NCBI RefSeq assembly: GCF_002563715.1
Contig: NZ_PDJJ01000001.1
Coordinates: forward strand, 1,674,001 to 1,738,000
Length of the DNA: 64,000 nt
DNA from: Isoptericola jiangsuensis
Lineage (GTDB): Bacteria > Actinomycetota > Actinomycetes > Actinomycetales > Cellulomonadaceae
Reading direction: 5' to 3'
Below the pieces are notes generated by a model. It saw only the letters and a list, made by a program, of their open reading frames with translations, was not told where the DNA came from and ran no database searches. This document shows, one piece after another, positions 38,485-47,006 of this stretch. The first letter of the stretch is position 1, and every line of letters begins with the position of its first letter. Position numbers and translations under genes: made by a program.

Positions 38485-38503
38485 GCGCGACCGGGCGTCG
38501 CGC
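38485..38503 (+). terminator. Hairpin after the Rieske gene
   Basis: GCGCGAC and GTCGCGC pair over 7 bp with a 5-nt loop, 40 nt after the Rieske stop. The 181-bp stretch to hisC is otherwise only GC-rich sequence and the hisC -10. Confidence 0.4.
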
Positions 38504-38613
38504 CGGGTGAGGATGCTCACGGCCCGGCGCCGTCCACGGCGCGGCCGCGCCGATCCGCGGCTCGTGAGGTGACCGGTCGGCGGACGACCGACCACGCCGC
38601 GGCGCGGGGTTCG

Positions 38614-38619
38614 TAGACT
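38614..38619 (+). promoter_or_regulatory. -10 element TAGACT for hisC operon (leaderless type)
   Basis: TAGACT ends 6 nt before the hisC GTG, giving the detached hisC-hisB-hisH-priA block its own promoter. Confidence 0.55.
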
Positions 38620-38625
38620 GGGCGG

Positions 38626-39765
38626 GTGATCACCCCCGACGCGCCGGTGCTGCCGCTGCGCCCCGAGCTGGCGGACGAGGTGCCCTACGGCGCCCCGCAG
38701 CTCGACGTGCCCGTGCGGCTCAACGTCAACGAGAACCCGTACGCCCCGTCCGCCGAGGTCGTGGCGACGATCGCGCGGTACGTCGCGGACGCGGCGCGCG
38801 AGCTCCATCGGTACCCGGACCGCGACTTCGACGCCCTGCGCGCGGACCTCGCGGACTACCTCGCCGACGAGTCGGGCGTGCGCCCGGACCCGGCGCAGGT
38901 GTGGGCCGCCAACGGCTCCAACGAGGTCATGCTGCACCTGCTGCAGGCGTTCGGCGGCCCCGGCCGCACCGCGCTGTCGTTCGCCCCGACGTACTCGATG
39001 TACCCCGAGTACGCCCGCGACACCCACACCCGCTGGGTGACGGGGCGCCGTGCCGAGGACTTCACGCTCGACCCGGCGCACGCCGTCGCGACGATCGAGG
39101 CCGAGCAGCCGTCGGTGATCCTCCTGGCGAGCCCGAACAACCCGACGGGCACCGCGCTCCCGCTGAGCACGGTCGAGGCCGTCCTGGAGGCGGCGGCACG
39201 GCTCCCGGCCGTGGTCGTCGTCGACGAGGCCTACGCGGAGTTCCGCCGCGAGGGCGTGCCGTCCGCGCTCGAGCTGCTGGCCGCGCACCCGCACCTGGCC
39301 GTGACCCGCACCATGTCGAAGGCGTTCGCCGCCGCCGGCCTGCGCCTCGGCTACCTCGTGGCGTCGACGGCGCTCGTGGACGCGTTGCGCGTCGTGCGCC
39401 TGCCCTACCACCTGTCGGCCGTCACCCAGGCGGCGGCCCGGGCCGCACTCGCGCACCGCACCGAGCTCCTCGCGCAGGTCGCCGACCTGCGCCGCGAACG
39501 GGACGACCTGGCGACCTGGCTGCGTGGGCTGACCGTGCAGGGCCGGCCGCTCCAGGTCGCCGACACCGACGCCAACTTCGTGCTGTTCGGCACCTTCGCC
39601 GACCGGCACGCGGTCTGGCAGGGGCTGCTGGGCCGTGGCGTCCTCATCCGCGAGACCGGCCCCGACGGCTGGTTGCGCGTCTCGGTCGGAACACCCGCCG
39701 AGACCCGGTCGTTCAAGGACGCGTTGACCGACGTCGTCGCCGAGATCGTCGAGAAGGAGCAGTGA
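38626..39765 (+). CDS. hisC: Histidinol-phosphate aminotransferase
   Basis: A 379-residue class II PLP aminotransferase that makes histidinol phosphate from imidazole acetol phosphate and glutamate. [10 protein letters not shown] near the start, [35 protein letters not shown] and the PLP lysine Lys232 in [16 protein letters not shown] are intact. It is the first gene of a rightward operon; the hisB ATG shares one base with its stop (TGATG). Confidence 0.95.
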   Translation: MITPDAPVLPLRPELADEVPYGAPQLDVPVRLNVNENPYAPSAEVVATIARYVADAARELHRYPDRDFDALRADLADYLADESGVRPDPAQVWAANGSNEVMLHLLQAFGGPGRTALSFAPTYSMYPEYARDTHTRWVTGRRAEDFTLDPAHAVATIEAEQPSVILLASPNNPTGTALPLSTVEAVLEAAARLPAVVVVDEAYAEFRREGVPSALELLAAHPHLAVTRTMSKAFAAAGLRLGYLVASTALVDALRVVRLPYHLSAVTQAAARAALAHRTELLAQVADLRRERDDLATWLRGLTVQGRPLQVADTDANFVLFGTFADRHAVWQGLLGRGVLIRETGPDGWLRVSVGTPAETRSFKDALTDVVAEIVEKEQ

Positions 39766-40367
39766 TGGCAGGCCGTACCGCGCGCATCGAGCGGGCCACG
39801 AGCGAGTCCACCGTCGTCGTCGAGCTGGACCTCGACGGCACGGGCCGCACCGACATCTCCACCTCGGTGCCGTTCTACGACCACATGCTCACCGCGCTGG
39901 GCAAGCACTCGCTCATCGACCTCACGGTGAAGGCGACCGGCGACACCCACATCGACGCCCACCACACCGTCGAGGACACGGCGATCGTCCTCGGCCAGGC
40001 GCTCAAGCAGGCCCTCGGCGACAAGAAGGGCATCTCCCGGTTCGGGGACGCCCTCGTGCCGCTCGACGAGGCGCTCGCCCAGGCCGTGGTCGACGTCTCC
40101 GGCCGGCCGTACCTCGTGCACACCGGCGAGCCCCCCGGGCAGGAGTACCACCTCATCGGCGGCCACTTCACCGGGTCCCTGACCCGGCACGTGCTGGAGT
40201 CGATCGCCCACCACGCCGACATCTGCCTCCACGTGCGCGTGCTCGCCGGCCGCGACCCGCACCACGTCGTGGAGGCCCAGTTCAAGGCTCTCGCCCGCGC
40301 GCTGCGGGCCGCCGTCGCCCTCGACCCCCGTGTCGAGGGCATCCCGTCCACCAAGGGAGCGCTGTAG
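39765..40367 (+). CDS. hisB: Imidazoleglycerol-phosphate dehydratase
   Basis: A 200-residue manganese enzyme that dehydrates imidazoleglycerol phosphate. Both metal-binding repeats are visible: [12 protein letters not shown] with DAHHTVED, and [14 protein letters not shown] with [17 protein letters not shown]. It is monofunctional, without the phosphatase half found in enteric HisB. Length is normal for actinobacteria. It lies between hisC and the unknown gene. Confidence 0.96.
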   Translation: MAGRTARIERATSESTVVVELDLDGTGRTDISTSVPFYDHMLTALGKHSLIDLTVKATGDTHIDAHHTVEDTAIVLGQALKQALGDKKGISRFGDALVPLDEALAQAVVDVSGRPYLVHTGEPPGQEYHLIGGHFTGSLTRHVLESIAHHADICLHVRVLAGRDPHHVVEAQFKALARALRAAVALDPRVEGIPSTKGAL

Positions 40368-40368
40368 C

Positions 40369-40899
40369 TTGCCCAGCCAGTTCGAGAACGACCAGCCCGA
40401 CCTGCCCGAGGTCCCGGGCGACCTCGAGATCCCGGACGACCTGTCGGCCCTCACCGGGTCCGCGGAGCCCGACCTCGCGGCGCTCATCACGCAGGTCGCC
40501 GACGCCGAGGCGCTGGCCGCCGCGTGCGCCCTCGCGGAGATCGACGTCGACGCCGTCCCGACCCCGGTCGGCGCCCTCGCCGTGCTGCGGGACCGCTCCG
40601 ACGGGCTGCCCGAGCGGGCCGCCGCACAGATCTCCCAGGTGGTCAAGGGGGTGCCCCTCATCCTCGTCACGCGGCACGGGGAGCAGCTCACCTGCCACCG
40701 CTGGGCGGACGGCGCCGACGAGGGCGAGCTCCCCCCGGGCCTGGTGCTCGGCGGTGCACCGGAGGCCCTGGAGGACCTCGTGACCGGCCACCTGACCGTC
40801 GCGGACCTGCCCGGCGTGGTGCCGTCGGCCGGCATCGGACGGCTCAAGGCCGTGCGGATGCTGTCGGCCGTCTCGCGCCGCGCGAAGAAGAAGAAGTGA
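40369..40899 (+). CDS. Conserved protein of unknown function in the his operon
   Basis: A 176-residue acidic protein read from TTG 40369 ([15 protein letters not shown]), with AAGGGAG 9 nt upstream and one base after the hisB stop. The mid part [20 protein letters not shown] and [20 protein letters not shown] shows no family motif I know; the C-terminus is strongly basic (RRAKKKK). Its ATGA overlap with hisH means it is translated with the pathway, but histidine synthesis has no missing step for it. I have seen no function for it; a regulatory or assembly role is guesswork. Confidence 0.75.
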   Translation: MPSQFENDQPDLPEVPGDLEIPDDLSALTGSAEPDLAALITQVADAEALAAACALAEIDVDAVPTPVGALAVLRDRSDGLPERAAAQISQVVKGVPLILVTRHGEQLTCHRWADGADEGELPPGLVLGGAPEALEDLVTGHLTVADLPGVVPSAGIGRLKAVRMLSAVSRRAKKKK

Positions 40900-41642
40900 T
40901 GGGCGCGGACGTCCCCGAGCTGCTGCCGTCGGGCGGTGCCGCCGCCGACCTCAACCCGCGGCCGGTCACCCCGGCGCGCGTCGACGGCCGGCCCCGCGTC
41001 GTGGTCCTGGACTACGGCTTCGGCAACGTGCGCTCCGCCGTACGAGCGCTGGAGCGGGTGGGCGCGGACGTCGAGCTCACCGCCGACCGGGAGGCCGCGT
41101 CCCAGGCGCACGGCCTCGTCGTGCCGGGCGTGGGCGCGTTCGCCGCCTGCATGGAGGGCCTGCGCGCGGTGCGCGGCGACCAGGTGGTCGACCGTCGGCT
41201 CGCCGGCGGGCGTCCCGTGCTCGGCATCTGCGTGGGCATGCAGGTCATGTTCGACGCCGGCGTCGAGCACGGCGTGCGGGCGGACGGCCTGGGGGAGTGG
41301 CGCGGCGTCGTCGAGCACCTCGACGCCCCCGTCGTGCCGCACATGGGCTGGTCCACCGTCGAGCCCGCCGAGGGGTCGACCCTGTTCCGCGGGGTGGAGG
41401 ACGAGCGCTTCTACTTCGTGCACTCCTACGGCGCGCAGACCTTCACCCAGGGGCACGACGAGGACGCGGACCCCCGCTACACGCCGCCGCGCGTCACCTG
41501 GGCGGAGCACGGACCCGACGGCGCGGCCGTGCGGTTCGTCGCCGCGGTCGAGGACGGCCCGCTGTCCGCGACGCAGTTCCACCCCGAGAAGTCCGGCGAC
41601 GCCGGCGCCACCCTGCTCGAGAACTGGGTGCGCTCCCTGTGA
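40899..41642 (+). CDS. hisH: Imidazole glycerol phosphate synthase, glutaminase subunit
   Basis: A 247-residue class I glutamine amidotransferase that supplies ammonia to HisF. The core begins [20 protein letters not shown] near residue 33 after an N-terminal extension of about 32 residues. The nucleophile is the Cys in [10 protein letters not shown], and the His/Glu pair is in [10 protein letters not shown]. The hisF partner is not in the window. The start ATG overlaps the stop of the unknown gene. Confidence 0.95.
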   Translation: MGADVPELLPSGGAAADLNPRPVTPARVDGRPRVVVLDYGFGNVRSAVRALERVGADVELTADREAASQAHGLVVPGVGAFAACMEGLRAVRGDQVVDRRLAGGRPVLGICVGMQVMFDAGVEHGVRADGLGEWRGVVEHLDAPVVPHMGWSTVEPAEGSTLFRGVEDERFYFVHSYGAQTFTQGHDEDADPRYTPPRVTWAEHGPDGAAVRFVAAVEDGPLSATQFHPEKSGDAGATLLENWVRSL

Positions 41643-41677
41643 GCGCCCCCGCCGACACCGACTGGAGTACACCGCAG

Positions 41678-42409
41678 ATGACCGAACGCCTCGTGCTGCT
41701 GCCCGCCGTCGACGTCGCCGACGGCCAGGCCGTCCGGCTCGTCCAGGGCGAGGCAGGCTCGGAGACCTCGTACGGCGACCCGCTGGCGGCGGCGCTCGAC
41801 TGGCAGGCCGGCGGGGCGGAGTGGATCCACCTGGTGGACCTCGACGCGGCGTTCGGGCGCGGCTCCAACGCCGACCTGCTGGCCCGCGTCGTCGCCGACC
41901 TCGACGTCCAGGTCGAGCTGTCCGGCGGGATCCGGGACGACGCCTCGCTGGAGCGGGCGCTCGCCACGGGTGCCCGCCGCGTCAACATCGGCACGGCCGC
42001 GCTGGAGGACCCGGAGTGGACCGCGCGGATCATCGCCGAGCACGGTGACGCCGTCGCCGTCGGCCTGGACGTGCGCGGCACGACGCTGGCGGCCCGCGGC
42101 TGGACCAAGGAGGGCGGCGACCTGTGGGAGGTGCTCGCGCGCCTCGACGAGGCCGGGTGCGCCCGCTACGTCGTCACCGACGTCACCAAGGACGGCACGC
42201 TCCGCGGCCCCAACGTGGAGCTGCTGCGCGAGGTCGCCTCGCGCACCCCCGCGAAGGTCGTCGCGTCCGGCGGCATCTCGTCGCTCGCCGACCTCGAGGT
42301 GCTGCGCACGCTCGTGGGCGACGGCGTCGAGGGCGCCGTGGTCGGCAAGGCCCTCTACGCGGGTGCGTTCACGCTGCCCGAGGCGCTCGACGTGGCGGGG
42401 CGCCCGTGA
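41678..42409 (+). CDS. priA: Phosphoribosyl isomerase A (HisA; PriA if it also replaces TrpF)
   Basis: A 243-residue (beta/alpha)8 isomerase. [19 protein letters not shown] opens the barrel; the catalytic Asp is in AVDVADG and the second in [10 protein letters not shown], while [10 protein letters not shown] and [10 protein letters not shown] are phosphate-binding loops. In actinobacteria the enzyme often acts in both histidine and tryptophan synthesis, which cannot be judged here. ATG 41678 is preferred (GGAG about 10 nt upstream, normal length); GTG 41639 overlapping the hisH stop would add 13 residues. Confidence 0.93.
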   Translation: MTERLVLLPAVDVADGQAVRLVQGEAGSETSYGDPLAAALDWQAGGAEWIHLVDLDAAFGRGSNADLLARVVADLDVQVELSGGIRDDASLERALATGARRVNIGTAALEDPEWTARIIAEHGDAVAVGLDVRGTTLAARGWTKEGGDLWEVLARLDEAGCARYVVTDVTKDGTLRGPNVELLREVASRTPAKVVASGGISSLADLEVLRTLVGDGVEGAVVGKALYAGAFTLPEALDVAGRP

Positions 42410-43143
42410 GGTCGATCCAGCCCACCAGCCAGTTCGCGGGCGACGACGGGTCGGCGGATGCCGAGCTCGTGCGGCTCCTCGACGGCCTGACCGCCGGGAC
42501 GACGCCGCTGCGGGACGTCGTCGCGCGGCTCGCGCGGACCCGGGTGCTCGTCCCCGTCCTGGCGGAGGTCGAGAAGTCCGCGACGGTCGAGCACGAGGGC
42601 TCCACCCTCGAGGTCGACAAGGAGGCCTCCGCGGGCGTCGTCGCGCTGGAGGCCCCCGACGGCCGACGGGCCCTGCCGGTGTTCAGCTCGGTCGCGGCCA
42701 TGCAGGCGTGGCGGCGCGACGCGCGGCCGGTGCCGGTGGAGGCGACGCGGGCGGCCTTGTCGGCGGTCGCCGAGAAGTGGGCGTTGCTCGTCCTCGACCC
42801 CGCCGGCCCCGTGACCGTGCTGATCCCGCGCCCCGCGGTGTGGGCGCTCGCGCAGGGCAACGAGTGGCGTCCTGCGCTCGTGCCGACGGCGGACGGCCTG
42901 ACCGTGGACGACGAGGTCGCCCGGGCGATCGCGGACGCCGCCGCCCCCGTGCAGCACGTGGTGCGCGCGCACGCCGAGCCCGGCCGCAAGGCCGAGGTCG
43001 CGGTCGTCCTCGCCCTCGACCCGGGCCTCGACCGGGCCGGCCTCGACACCGTACTGGGGCAGGTCAACGCCCGGCTCGCGGCCGCGAAGGTCGTCGCGGA
43101 CCGCGTCGACTCCCTCGAGCTGCGGATCGGCGCCGCCCGCTGA
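42406..43143 (+). CDS. SseB family protein
   Basis: A 245-residue protein with an SseB N-terminal-like domain (about residues 40-150: [36 protein letters not shown] quoted as [13 protein letters not shown]). The GTG overlaps the priA stop (GTGA). SseB-domain proteins next to hisA are common in actinobacteria; enteric SseB is a type III secretion component, but that function does not apply here, and the domain's role is unknown. It ends the his transcript and faces the protease gene. Confidence 0.82.
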   Translation: MRSIQPTSQFAGDDGSADAELVRLLDGLTAGTTPLRDVVARLARTRVLVPVLAEVEKSATVEHEGSTLEVDKEASAGVVALEAPDGRRALPVFSSVAAMQAWRRDARPVPVEATRAALSAVAEKWALLVLDPAGPVTVLIPRPAVWALAQGNEWRPALVPTADGLTVDDEVARAIADAAAPVQHVVRAHAEPGRKAEVAVVLALDPGLDRAGLDTVLGQVNARLAAAKVVADRVDSLELRIGAAR

Positions 43144-43165
43144 GCGGTGCGGTCCCGCGCGGCGG

Positions 43166-43921
43166 TCAGCAGGCGGGCAGCTCGGCGAACGCCGAGGTGT
43201 CCGCCAGCAGGTCGCGCAGCGTGGACGCCGGCACCACGAGCGAGCTCCCGTCCGACGTCTTGGCGTAGACCACCCCGATGACATCGCCGGCGTCGTCGAG
43301 CGCCGCGGACCCCGACGACCCGGGCTCGACCACGGCGTCGGTGACCAGCACCTCGCCCAGGTTCTCGTGCAAGGGGTCGGTCGTCGTGCCCACCACCCGG
43401 CCGGTGGTGACGGTGAGCCGACCGCCCGACGGGTAGCCGACCACGGTGACGTCGTCGCCCGCCTCGGGGTCGCGCACGGAGATCTCCGGGTACGACGGCA
43501 GGTCGTCGCTCGTGCGCACGAGCGCCAGGTCGGCGAGCTCGGCGGCGCTGGCCGCGGCCACGTCGATGTCCCGACCGTCGTAGGTGCTCACCTGCAACGA
43601 CTCGTTGCCCGCCACGACGTGCCGGTTGGTGATGAGGGTGTGCTCGTCGATCGCGAACCCGGACCCCGTGGACAGGGCGTCGCACCCGACGTTGCGCACG
43701 CGCACGGCCATGCGCTGCACCGTGTCGAAGCCGTCGGGGGAGAGGTTCTCGCGGGCGCCGTCGGCGAACGCGGGCGCCGCGGCGCTGGGCACGATGTCGT
43801 CCGGGACGGGTGGCGGCATCGCGGGCAGCGCGCCGCACGCGGCCAACGTCAGGAGCGTCACCGCACCGGCCGCCGCGCGGACCGGCCGAGCCGCGGCGCG
43901 GCCACGGGGGCGGGCCCTCAC
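43166..43921 (-). CDS. Secreted trypsin-like serine protease, predicted lipoprotein
   Basis: A 251-residue extracytoplasmic protease. The signal peptide ends in lipobox TLAAC (Cys near residue 28). The triad is visible: His in LITNRHVVAG, Asp in ADLALVRTS and Ser in VEPGSSGSAAL, so it should be active. It resembles small HtrA-like or S1 proteases without PDZ. GTG 43921 overlaps the coiled-coil gene stop (GTGA) and follows a three-gene order DUF1844-coiled-coil-protease. Role in envelope quality control is plausible, not shown. Confidence 0.85.
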   Translation of the reverse strand: MRARPRGRAAARPVRAAAGAVTLLTLAACGALPAMPPPVPDDIVPSAAAPAFADGARENLSPDGFDTVQRMAVRVRNVGCDALSTGSGFAIDEHTLITNRHVVAGNESLQVSTYDGRDIDVAAASAAELADLALVRTSDDLPSYPEISVRDPEAGDDVTVVGYPSGGRLTVTTGRVVGTTTDPLHENLGEVLVTDAVVEPGSSGSAALDDAGDVIGVVYAKTSDGSSLVVPASTLRDLLADTSAFAELPAC

Positions 43922-44595
43922 CCGGCCAGCTCCTGCTGGAGCTGGGTGTTGGCGTCGTTCGCCTCGTCGCACAGCGCCTGCACGTCGGCCGCGAACCGGT
44001 CGAGGTCGGCGGGATCGTACGCCTCCCTGTTGCCGAGGTAGCCGATGAGCTGGGACTGCGCGGACGTGCACTGACCGAGGGCGGTGGCGACGACGCCCGC
44101 CGCCTCGCTCACGCGTCGCTGGTAGTCGAGGTACTGCTCGGCCACGACCTGCTCGTCGCCGAGCTGCGCCTTCTCGTCGGCGAGCGCGGTGATCCGGGCG
44201 GTCGCGGTCTCGAGCTGCTCCTGCGTGAGCGACAGGTCGGTCTGCGCGCCCTCGAGCCGTGCCTGGAGGTCCGCGACCTGGGCGGCGTGGTCCCGGGCGG
44301 AGCCCTCCCAGGTGGCGGCGTGCTCCTGCCACGCGGTGGTGGCCCGCCACAGGTAGCCGGCCAGCACGAGCGCGGCCAGCAGCGCCACGGCGAGGACGAC
44401 GGCGGTCACCGTCGCGCGGCGTCCCGGCCGACGTCGGCGCCGGCGGCCCGTGGCGCTGCGCCCGATGTCGGCACCGCCGGTGCCGTCCGCCGCGGCGCCG
44501 CCCTCGGGCCCGGCCGCCGTCGACGCGCCCGCGGTCCGGCCGGCGCCGGTCGGGGCGGTCGGCGCGGGCACCGGGGGCGGCGTCGGCTCGGTCAT
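43918..44595 (-). CDS. Single-pass membrane protein with coiled coil
   Basis: A 225-residue protein: a Pro/Ala/Gly-rich cytoplasmic N-terminus with a very basic patch ([16 protein letters not shown]), one transmembrane helix at about residues 60-82 (AVVLAVALLAALVLAGYLW), and an extracytoplasmic coiled coil (AAQVADLQARLEGAQTDL; QLETATARITALADEKA). Two Cys near the C-terminus could form a disulfide. Its start lies 1 nt after the DUF1844 stop, and its stop overlaps the protease start, so membrane anchoring of a partner or substrate handling is possible but unproven. Confidence 0.75.
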   Translation of the reverse strand: MTEPTPPPVPAPTAPTGAGRTAGASTAAGPEGGAAADGTGGADIGRSATGRRRRRRPGRRATVTAVVLAVALLAALVLAGYLWRATTAWQEHAATWEGSARDHAAQVADLQARLEGAQTDLSLTQEQLETATARITALADEKAQLGDEQVVAEQYLDYQRRVSEAAGVVATALGQCTSAQSQLIGYLGNREAYDPADLDRFAADVQALCDEANDANTQLQQELAG

Positions 44596-44596
44596 G

Positions 44597-44956
44597 TCAG
44601 ACGACGGAACCCGTGTACTTCTCGCCGGGGCCCTCGCCGGGGGCGTCGGGGATGACGGACGCCTCGCGGAAGGCGAGCTGGAGGGAGCGGACGCCGTCCC
44701 GCAGCGAGCGGGCGTGCTGGTTGCCGACGTCCGGCGCGGACGCGGTGACGAGCGCGGCGAGCGCGGTGATCAGCTTGCGCGCCTCGTCGAGGTCGAGGTG
44801 GTCCTGGGCGTCGGCGTCGTCCGCGAGGCCGCACTTGACGGCGGCGGCGCTCATGAGGTGGACGGCGGCGGTGGTGATGACCTCGACGGCGGCGACGTCC
44901 GCGATGTCGCGGGTGGCGGCGGTCGTGTCGCCGGGTTCGGTGGGGCTGGAGCTCAT
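44597..44956 (-). CDS. DUF1844 family protein
   Basis: A 119-residue protein with the DUF1844 core: RDIADVAAVEVITTAAVHLM, DLDEARKLITALAALVTASA and LQLAFREASVIPDAPGEGPGEK. It is soluble and has no known function. The ATG at 44956 is chosen from domain start; a CAAGAT sequence 6 nt upstream is a weak -10 in the leaderless arrangement. It is divergent from infC, the normal position of this family in actinobacteria, with about 100 bp of shared control region. Confidence 0.85.
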   Translation of the reverse strand: MSSSPTEPGDTTAATRDIADVAAVEVITTAAVHLMSAAAVKCGLADDADAQDHLDLDEARKLITALAALVTASAPDVGNQHARSLRDGVRSLQLAFREASVIPDAPGEGPGEKYTGSVV

Positions 44957-45060
44957 GGGACCATCTTGGCACCCCCGCGGGCCCGCGCGGATCCGCCGTG
45001 CGTGACCGATCTGACACCGCGGTCGACGGTCGGGACCGCCGGTGGCGGACCGGTCCGTGC

Positions 45061-45066
45061 TAGCCT
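45061..45066 (+). promoter_or_regulatory. -10 element TAGCCT for infC-rpmI-rplT
   Basis: TAGCCT gives a predicted start near 45073, hence a leader of ~235 nt before infC. No recognisable -35. Confidence 0.45.
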
Positions 45067-45073
45067 TGTGTGC

Positions 45074-45307
45074 TGACCGACCCGACCGCCCAGCGGCCGG
45101 GTGTCGCAAGTGGAGATCATCCCACCCGAGTCCCGACGGGCGCACCGCGCCGACAGGGTCCGGGTCCGGTCGGACGGCGGCTTCGTCGTCCATGTCGCTC
45201 GACGACCCGTCGTCGTGCGCCCGGTAGTGGTGGCCTCCGTCTTGCATCCAGGACGGGGGCCTTCCTCGTTCCTGGCGGTCGCCACCACGAGTTCGAGGAG
45301 CACCACC
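45074..45307 (+). promoter_or_regulatory. Structured mRNA leader of infC
   Basis: A long non-coding leader with no convincing small gene. Distal pairings compete: GTGGTGGC 45227-45234 with GCCACCAC 45281-45288; CCGTC 45237-45241 with GACGG 45252-45256; and CCAGGA 45248-45253 with TCCTGG 45270-45275. The last two overlap and cannot form together. This could be an attenuator or a translation control for IF3/L35/L20. It ends just before the GAGGAG ribosome-binding site. Confidence 0.5.
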
Positions 45308-46222
45308 ATCAGCGAGCCTCGCATCAACGACCGGATCCGCGTCCCCGAGGTCCGGCTCATCGGCCCGGGCGGGGAACAGGTCGGCGTGGTCGCCACGGGA
45401 GTCGCCCTGAAGCTTGCCCAGGACGCCGATCTCGACCTCGTCGAGGTCGCCCCGGACGCCCGTCCGCCGGTCTGCAAGCTCATGGACTACGGGAAGTTCA
45501 AGTACGAGTCCGACATGAAGGCGCGCGAGGCGCGCCGGAAGCAGGCGAACACCCTCCTCAAGGAGATCCGGTTCCGCCTGAAGATCGACCCGCACGACTA
45601 CGAGACCAAGAAGGGCCACGTCACCCGGTTCCTGTCCGCGGGCGACAAGGTCAAGGTCATGATCATGTTCCGTGGCCGTGAGCAGTCCCGCCCCGAGATG
45701 GGTGTGCGCCTGCTGCAGCGTCTCGCGGACGACGTCGCGGAGCTCGGCTTCGTCGAGTCGATGCCGAAGCAGGACGGCCGCAACATGACGATGGTCCTGG
45801 GCCCGGTGAAGAAGAAGGCCGAGGCCAAGATCGAGCAGCGCAAGCGCTCCGCCGAGGTCAACGCCCAGCGCAAGACCAAGTCCGAGGTCAAGGCCGAGGC
45901 CCGCGCCCAGAGCGGCGACGAGCCGATGGACGAGGTCGAGACCGACGTCGTCGAGGCGGTCGAGACCGAGGCCGTGGTCGAGTCCGCGCCCGAGGTCGTC
46001 GCCGAGCCCGAGGTCGTCGAGGCCGCGCCGGTGGTCGAGGAGAAGCCGGCCCCGGCACCTCGCGCCAAGCAGCCGGCCGCCCCGGCTCCGCGTCCCGCCA
46101 CTCCGAAGGCCGCCCCCCAGGCCGCGGCCCCGAAGGCCGCAGCGCCCAAGGCCGCGACCCCGCGCCCGGCAGCCCCGCGGCCCGCGCCGCGCCCGGCACC
46201 CCGCCCGGGCCCGAGGGCCTGA
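45308..46222 (+). CDS. infC: Translation initiation factor IF-3 with ATC start and long C-terminal tail
   Basis: A 304-residue protein against ~180-200 for a minimal IF3. The body begins [18 protein letters not shown]-domain to about residue 75, linker, and C-domain containing [16 protein letters not shown] and [16 protein letters not shown] to about residue 175. The remaining ~125 residues are first Glu/Val-rich, then Ala/Pro/Lys-rich. The start is the ATC at 45308, with GAGGAG 7 nt upstream. No ATG or GTG fits, and non-AUG starts are the infC hallmark that allows IF3 to repress itself. The longer upstream reading frame is leader. Confidence 0.93.
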   Translation: MSEPRINDRIRVPEVRLIGPGGEQVGVVATGVALKLAQDADLDLVEVAPDARPPVCKLMDYGKFKYESDMKAREARRKQANTLLKEIRFRLKIDPHDYETKKGHVTRFLSAGDKVKVMIMFRGREQSRPEMGVRLLQRLADDVAELGFVESMPKQDGRNMTMVLGPVKKKAEAKIEQRKRSAEVNAQRKTKSEVKAEARAQSGDEPMDEVETDVVEAVETEAVVESAPEVVAEPEVVEAAPVVEEKPAPAPRAKQPAAPAPRPATPKAAPQAAAPKAAAPKAATPRPAAPRPAPRPAPRPGPRA

Positions 46223-46322
46223 GCCCACAGCCCATCTGACACCGGGTCGGCGCACCGGCCACGGTCAGCACCACGTCCCCGCCCTCACCGGCGGGTGACC
46301 GACATGAGGAGAGACGGCAGTC

Positions 46323-46517
46323 ATGCCGAAGAACAAGACGCACTCCGGCGCCAAGAAGCGCTTCCGGGTCACCGGCAAGGGGAAGGTCATGCGCGAGCAG
46401 GCCAACCGCCGCCACCTGTTCGAGCACAAGTCGACCCGCCGCACCCGCCGCCTCGCGCTCGACCAGGAGGTCGCGCCGGCGGACGTCAAGAAGATCAAGA
46501 AGCTGCTCGGCAAGTGA
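46323..46517 (+). CDS. rpmI: 50S ribosomal protein L35
   Basis: A 64-residue basic ribosomal protein. [20 protein letters not shown] and [16 protein letters not shown] are the family's conserved stretches. It is 100 nt after infC, with GAGGAGA-like sequence (46309-46315 region) before the ATG, and precedes rplT in the universal infC-rpmI-rplT order. Confidence 0.97.
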   Translation: MPKNKTHSGAKKRFRVTGKGKVMREQANRRHLFEHKSTRRTRRLALDQEVAPADVKKIKKLLGK

Positions 46518-46522
46518 GTCTT

Positions 46523-46543
46523 CCGGCGGGTCCGACCCGCCGG
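46523..46543 (+). promoter_or_regulatory. Intercistronic hairpin between rpmI and rplT
   Basis: CCGGCGGGT and ACCCGCCGG pair over 9 bp with a 3-nt loop, 5 nt after the rpmI stop and 35 nt before the rplT GTG. It could stabilise or partly attenuate the mRNA, or serve L20 control. Confidence 0.45.
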
Positions 46544-46578
46544 GGCCACCGACCGACCCGAACTGCAAGGAGCATCAC

Positions 46579-46962
46579 GTGGCACGCGTGAAGCGGGCTG
46601 TCAACGCCCACAAGAAGCGCCGTACGACCCTCGAGCGCGCCAGCGGTTACCGCGGCCAGCGTTCGCGCCTGTACCGCAAGGCCAAGGAGCAGGTCACCCA
46701 CTCCTTCGTCTACTCGTACCGCGACCGGAAGGCCAAGAAGGGCGACTTCCGCAAGCTGTGGATCCAGCGCATCAACGCCGCCGCGCGTGCGCAGGGTCTG
46801 ACCTACAACCGCCTCATCCAGGGCCTCAAGGCCGCGGGTGTCGAGGTCGACCGTCGTCTCCTGGCGGAGCTGGCCGTCAACGACATCGCCGCCTTCAACG
46901 CGCTGGTCCAGGTCGCGAAGGACGCCCTCCCCGAGGACGTCAACGCGCCCAAGGCCGCCTGA
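46579..46962 (+). CDS. rplT: 50S ribosomal protein L20
   Basis: A 127-residue early-assembly ribosomal protein that binds 23S rRNA. The conserved N-terminus [20 protein letters not shown] leads into [16 protein letters not shown] and [19 protein letters not shown] start with AAGGAG 6 nt upstream. In several bacteria L20 represses its own operon by binding mRNA. Confidence 0.97.
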   Translation: MARVKRAVNAHKKRRTTLERASGYRGQRSRLYRKAKEQVTHSFVYSYRDRKAKKGDFRKLWIQRINAAARAQGLTYNRLIQGLKAAGVEVDRRLLAELAVNDIAAFNALVQVAKDALPEDVNAPKAA

Positions 46963-47006
46963 GCGTCCCTGTCGCACCCCCGGACGCCCGGACACCCCTG
47001 ACCTCG

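Noticed and set aside
29172-38626. Phage-defence island around the helicases
   Set aside because: No nuclease, methylase, toxin or known defence partner accompanies the SNF2 and RecQ genes, and both are common in actinobacterial cores.
41639-41677. GTG start 39 nt upstream for priA
   Set aside because: The overlap with the hisH stop is attractive, but the extra 13 residues match nothing and the ATG gives the normal length with a GGAG site. It stays an alternative.
45101-45307. The longer in-frame upstream extension of infC (and a small ATG frame within it)
   Set aside because: The extension lacks family similarity, the IF3 N-terminus starts exactly at the ATC with a ribosome-binding site, and a structured leader is the better reading.
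46020-46222. Possible tandem repeat in the infC 3' end
   Set aside because: The Ala/Pro/Lys repeats are low-complexity protein sequence and not a regular DNA repeat unit.
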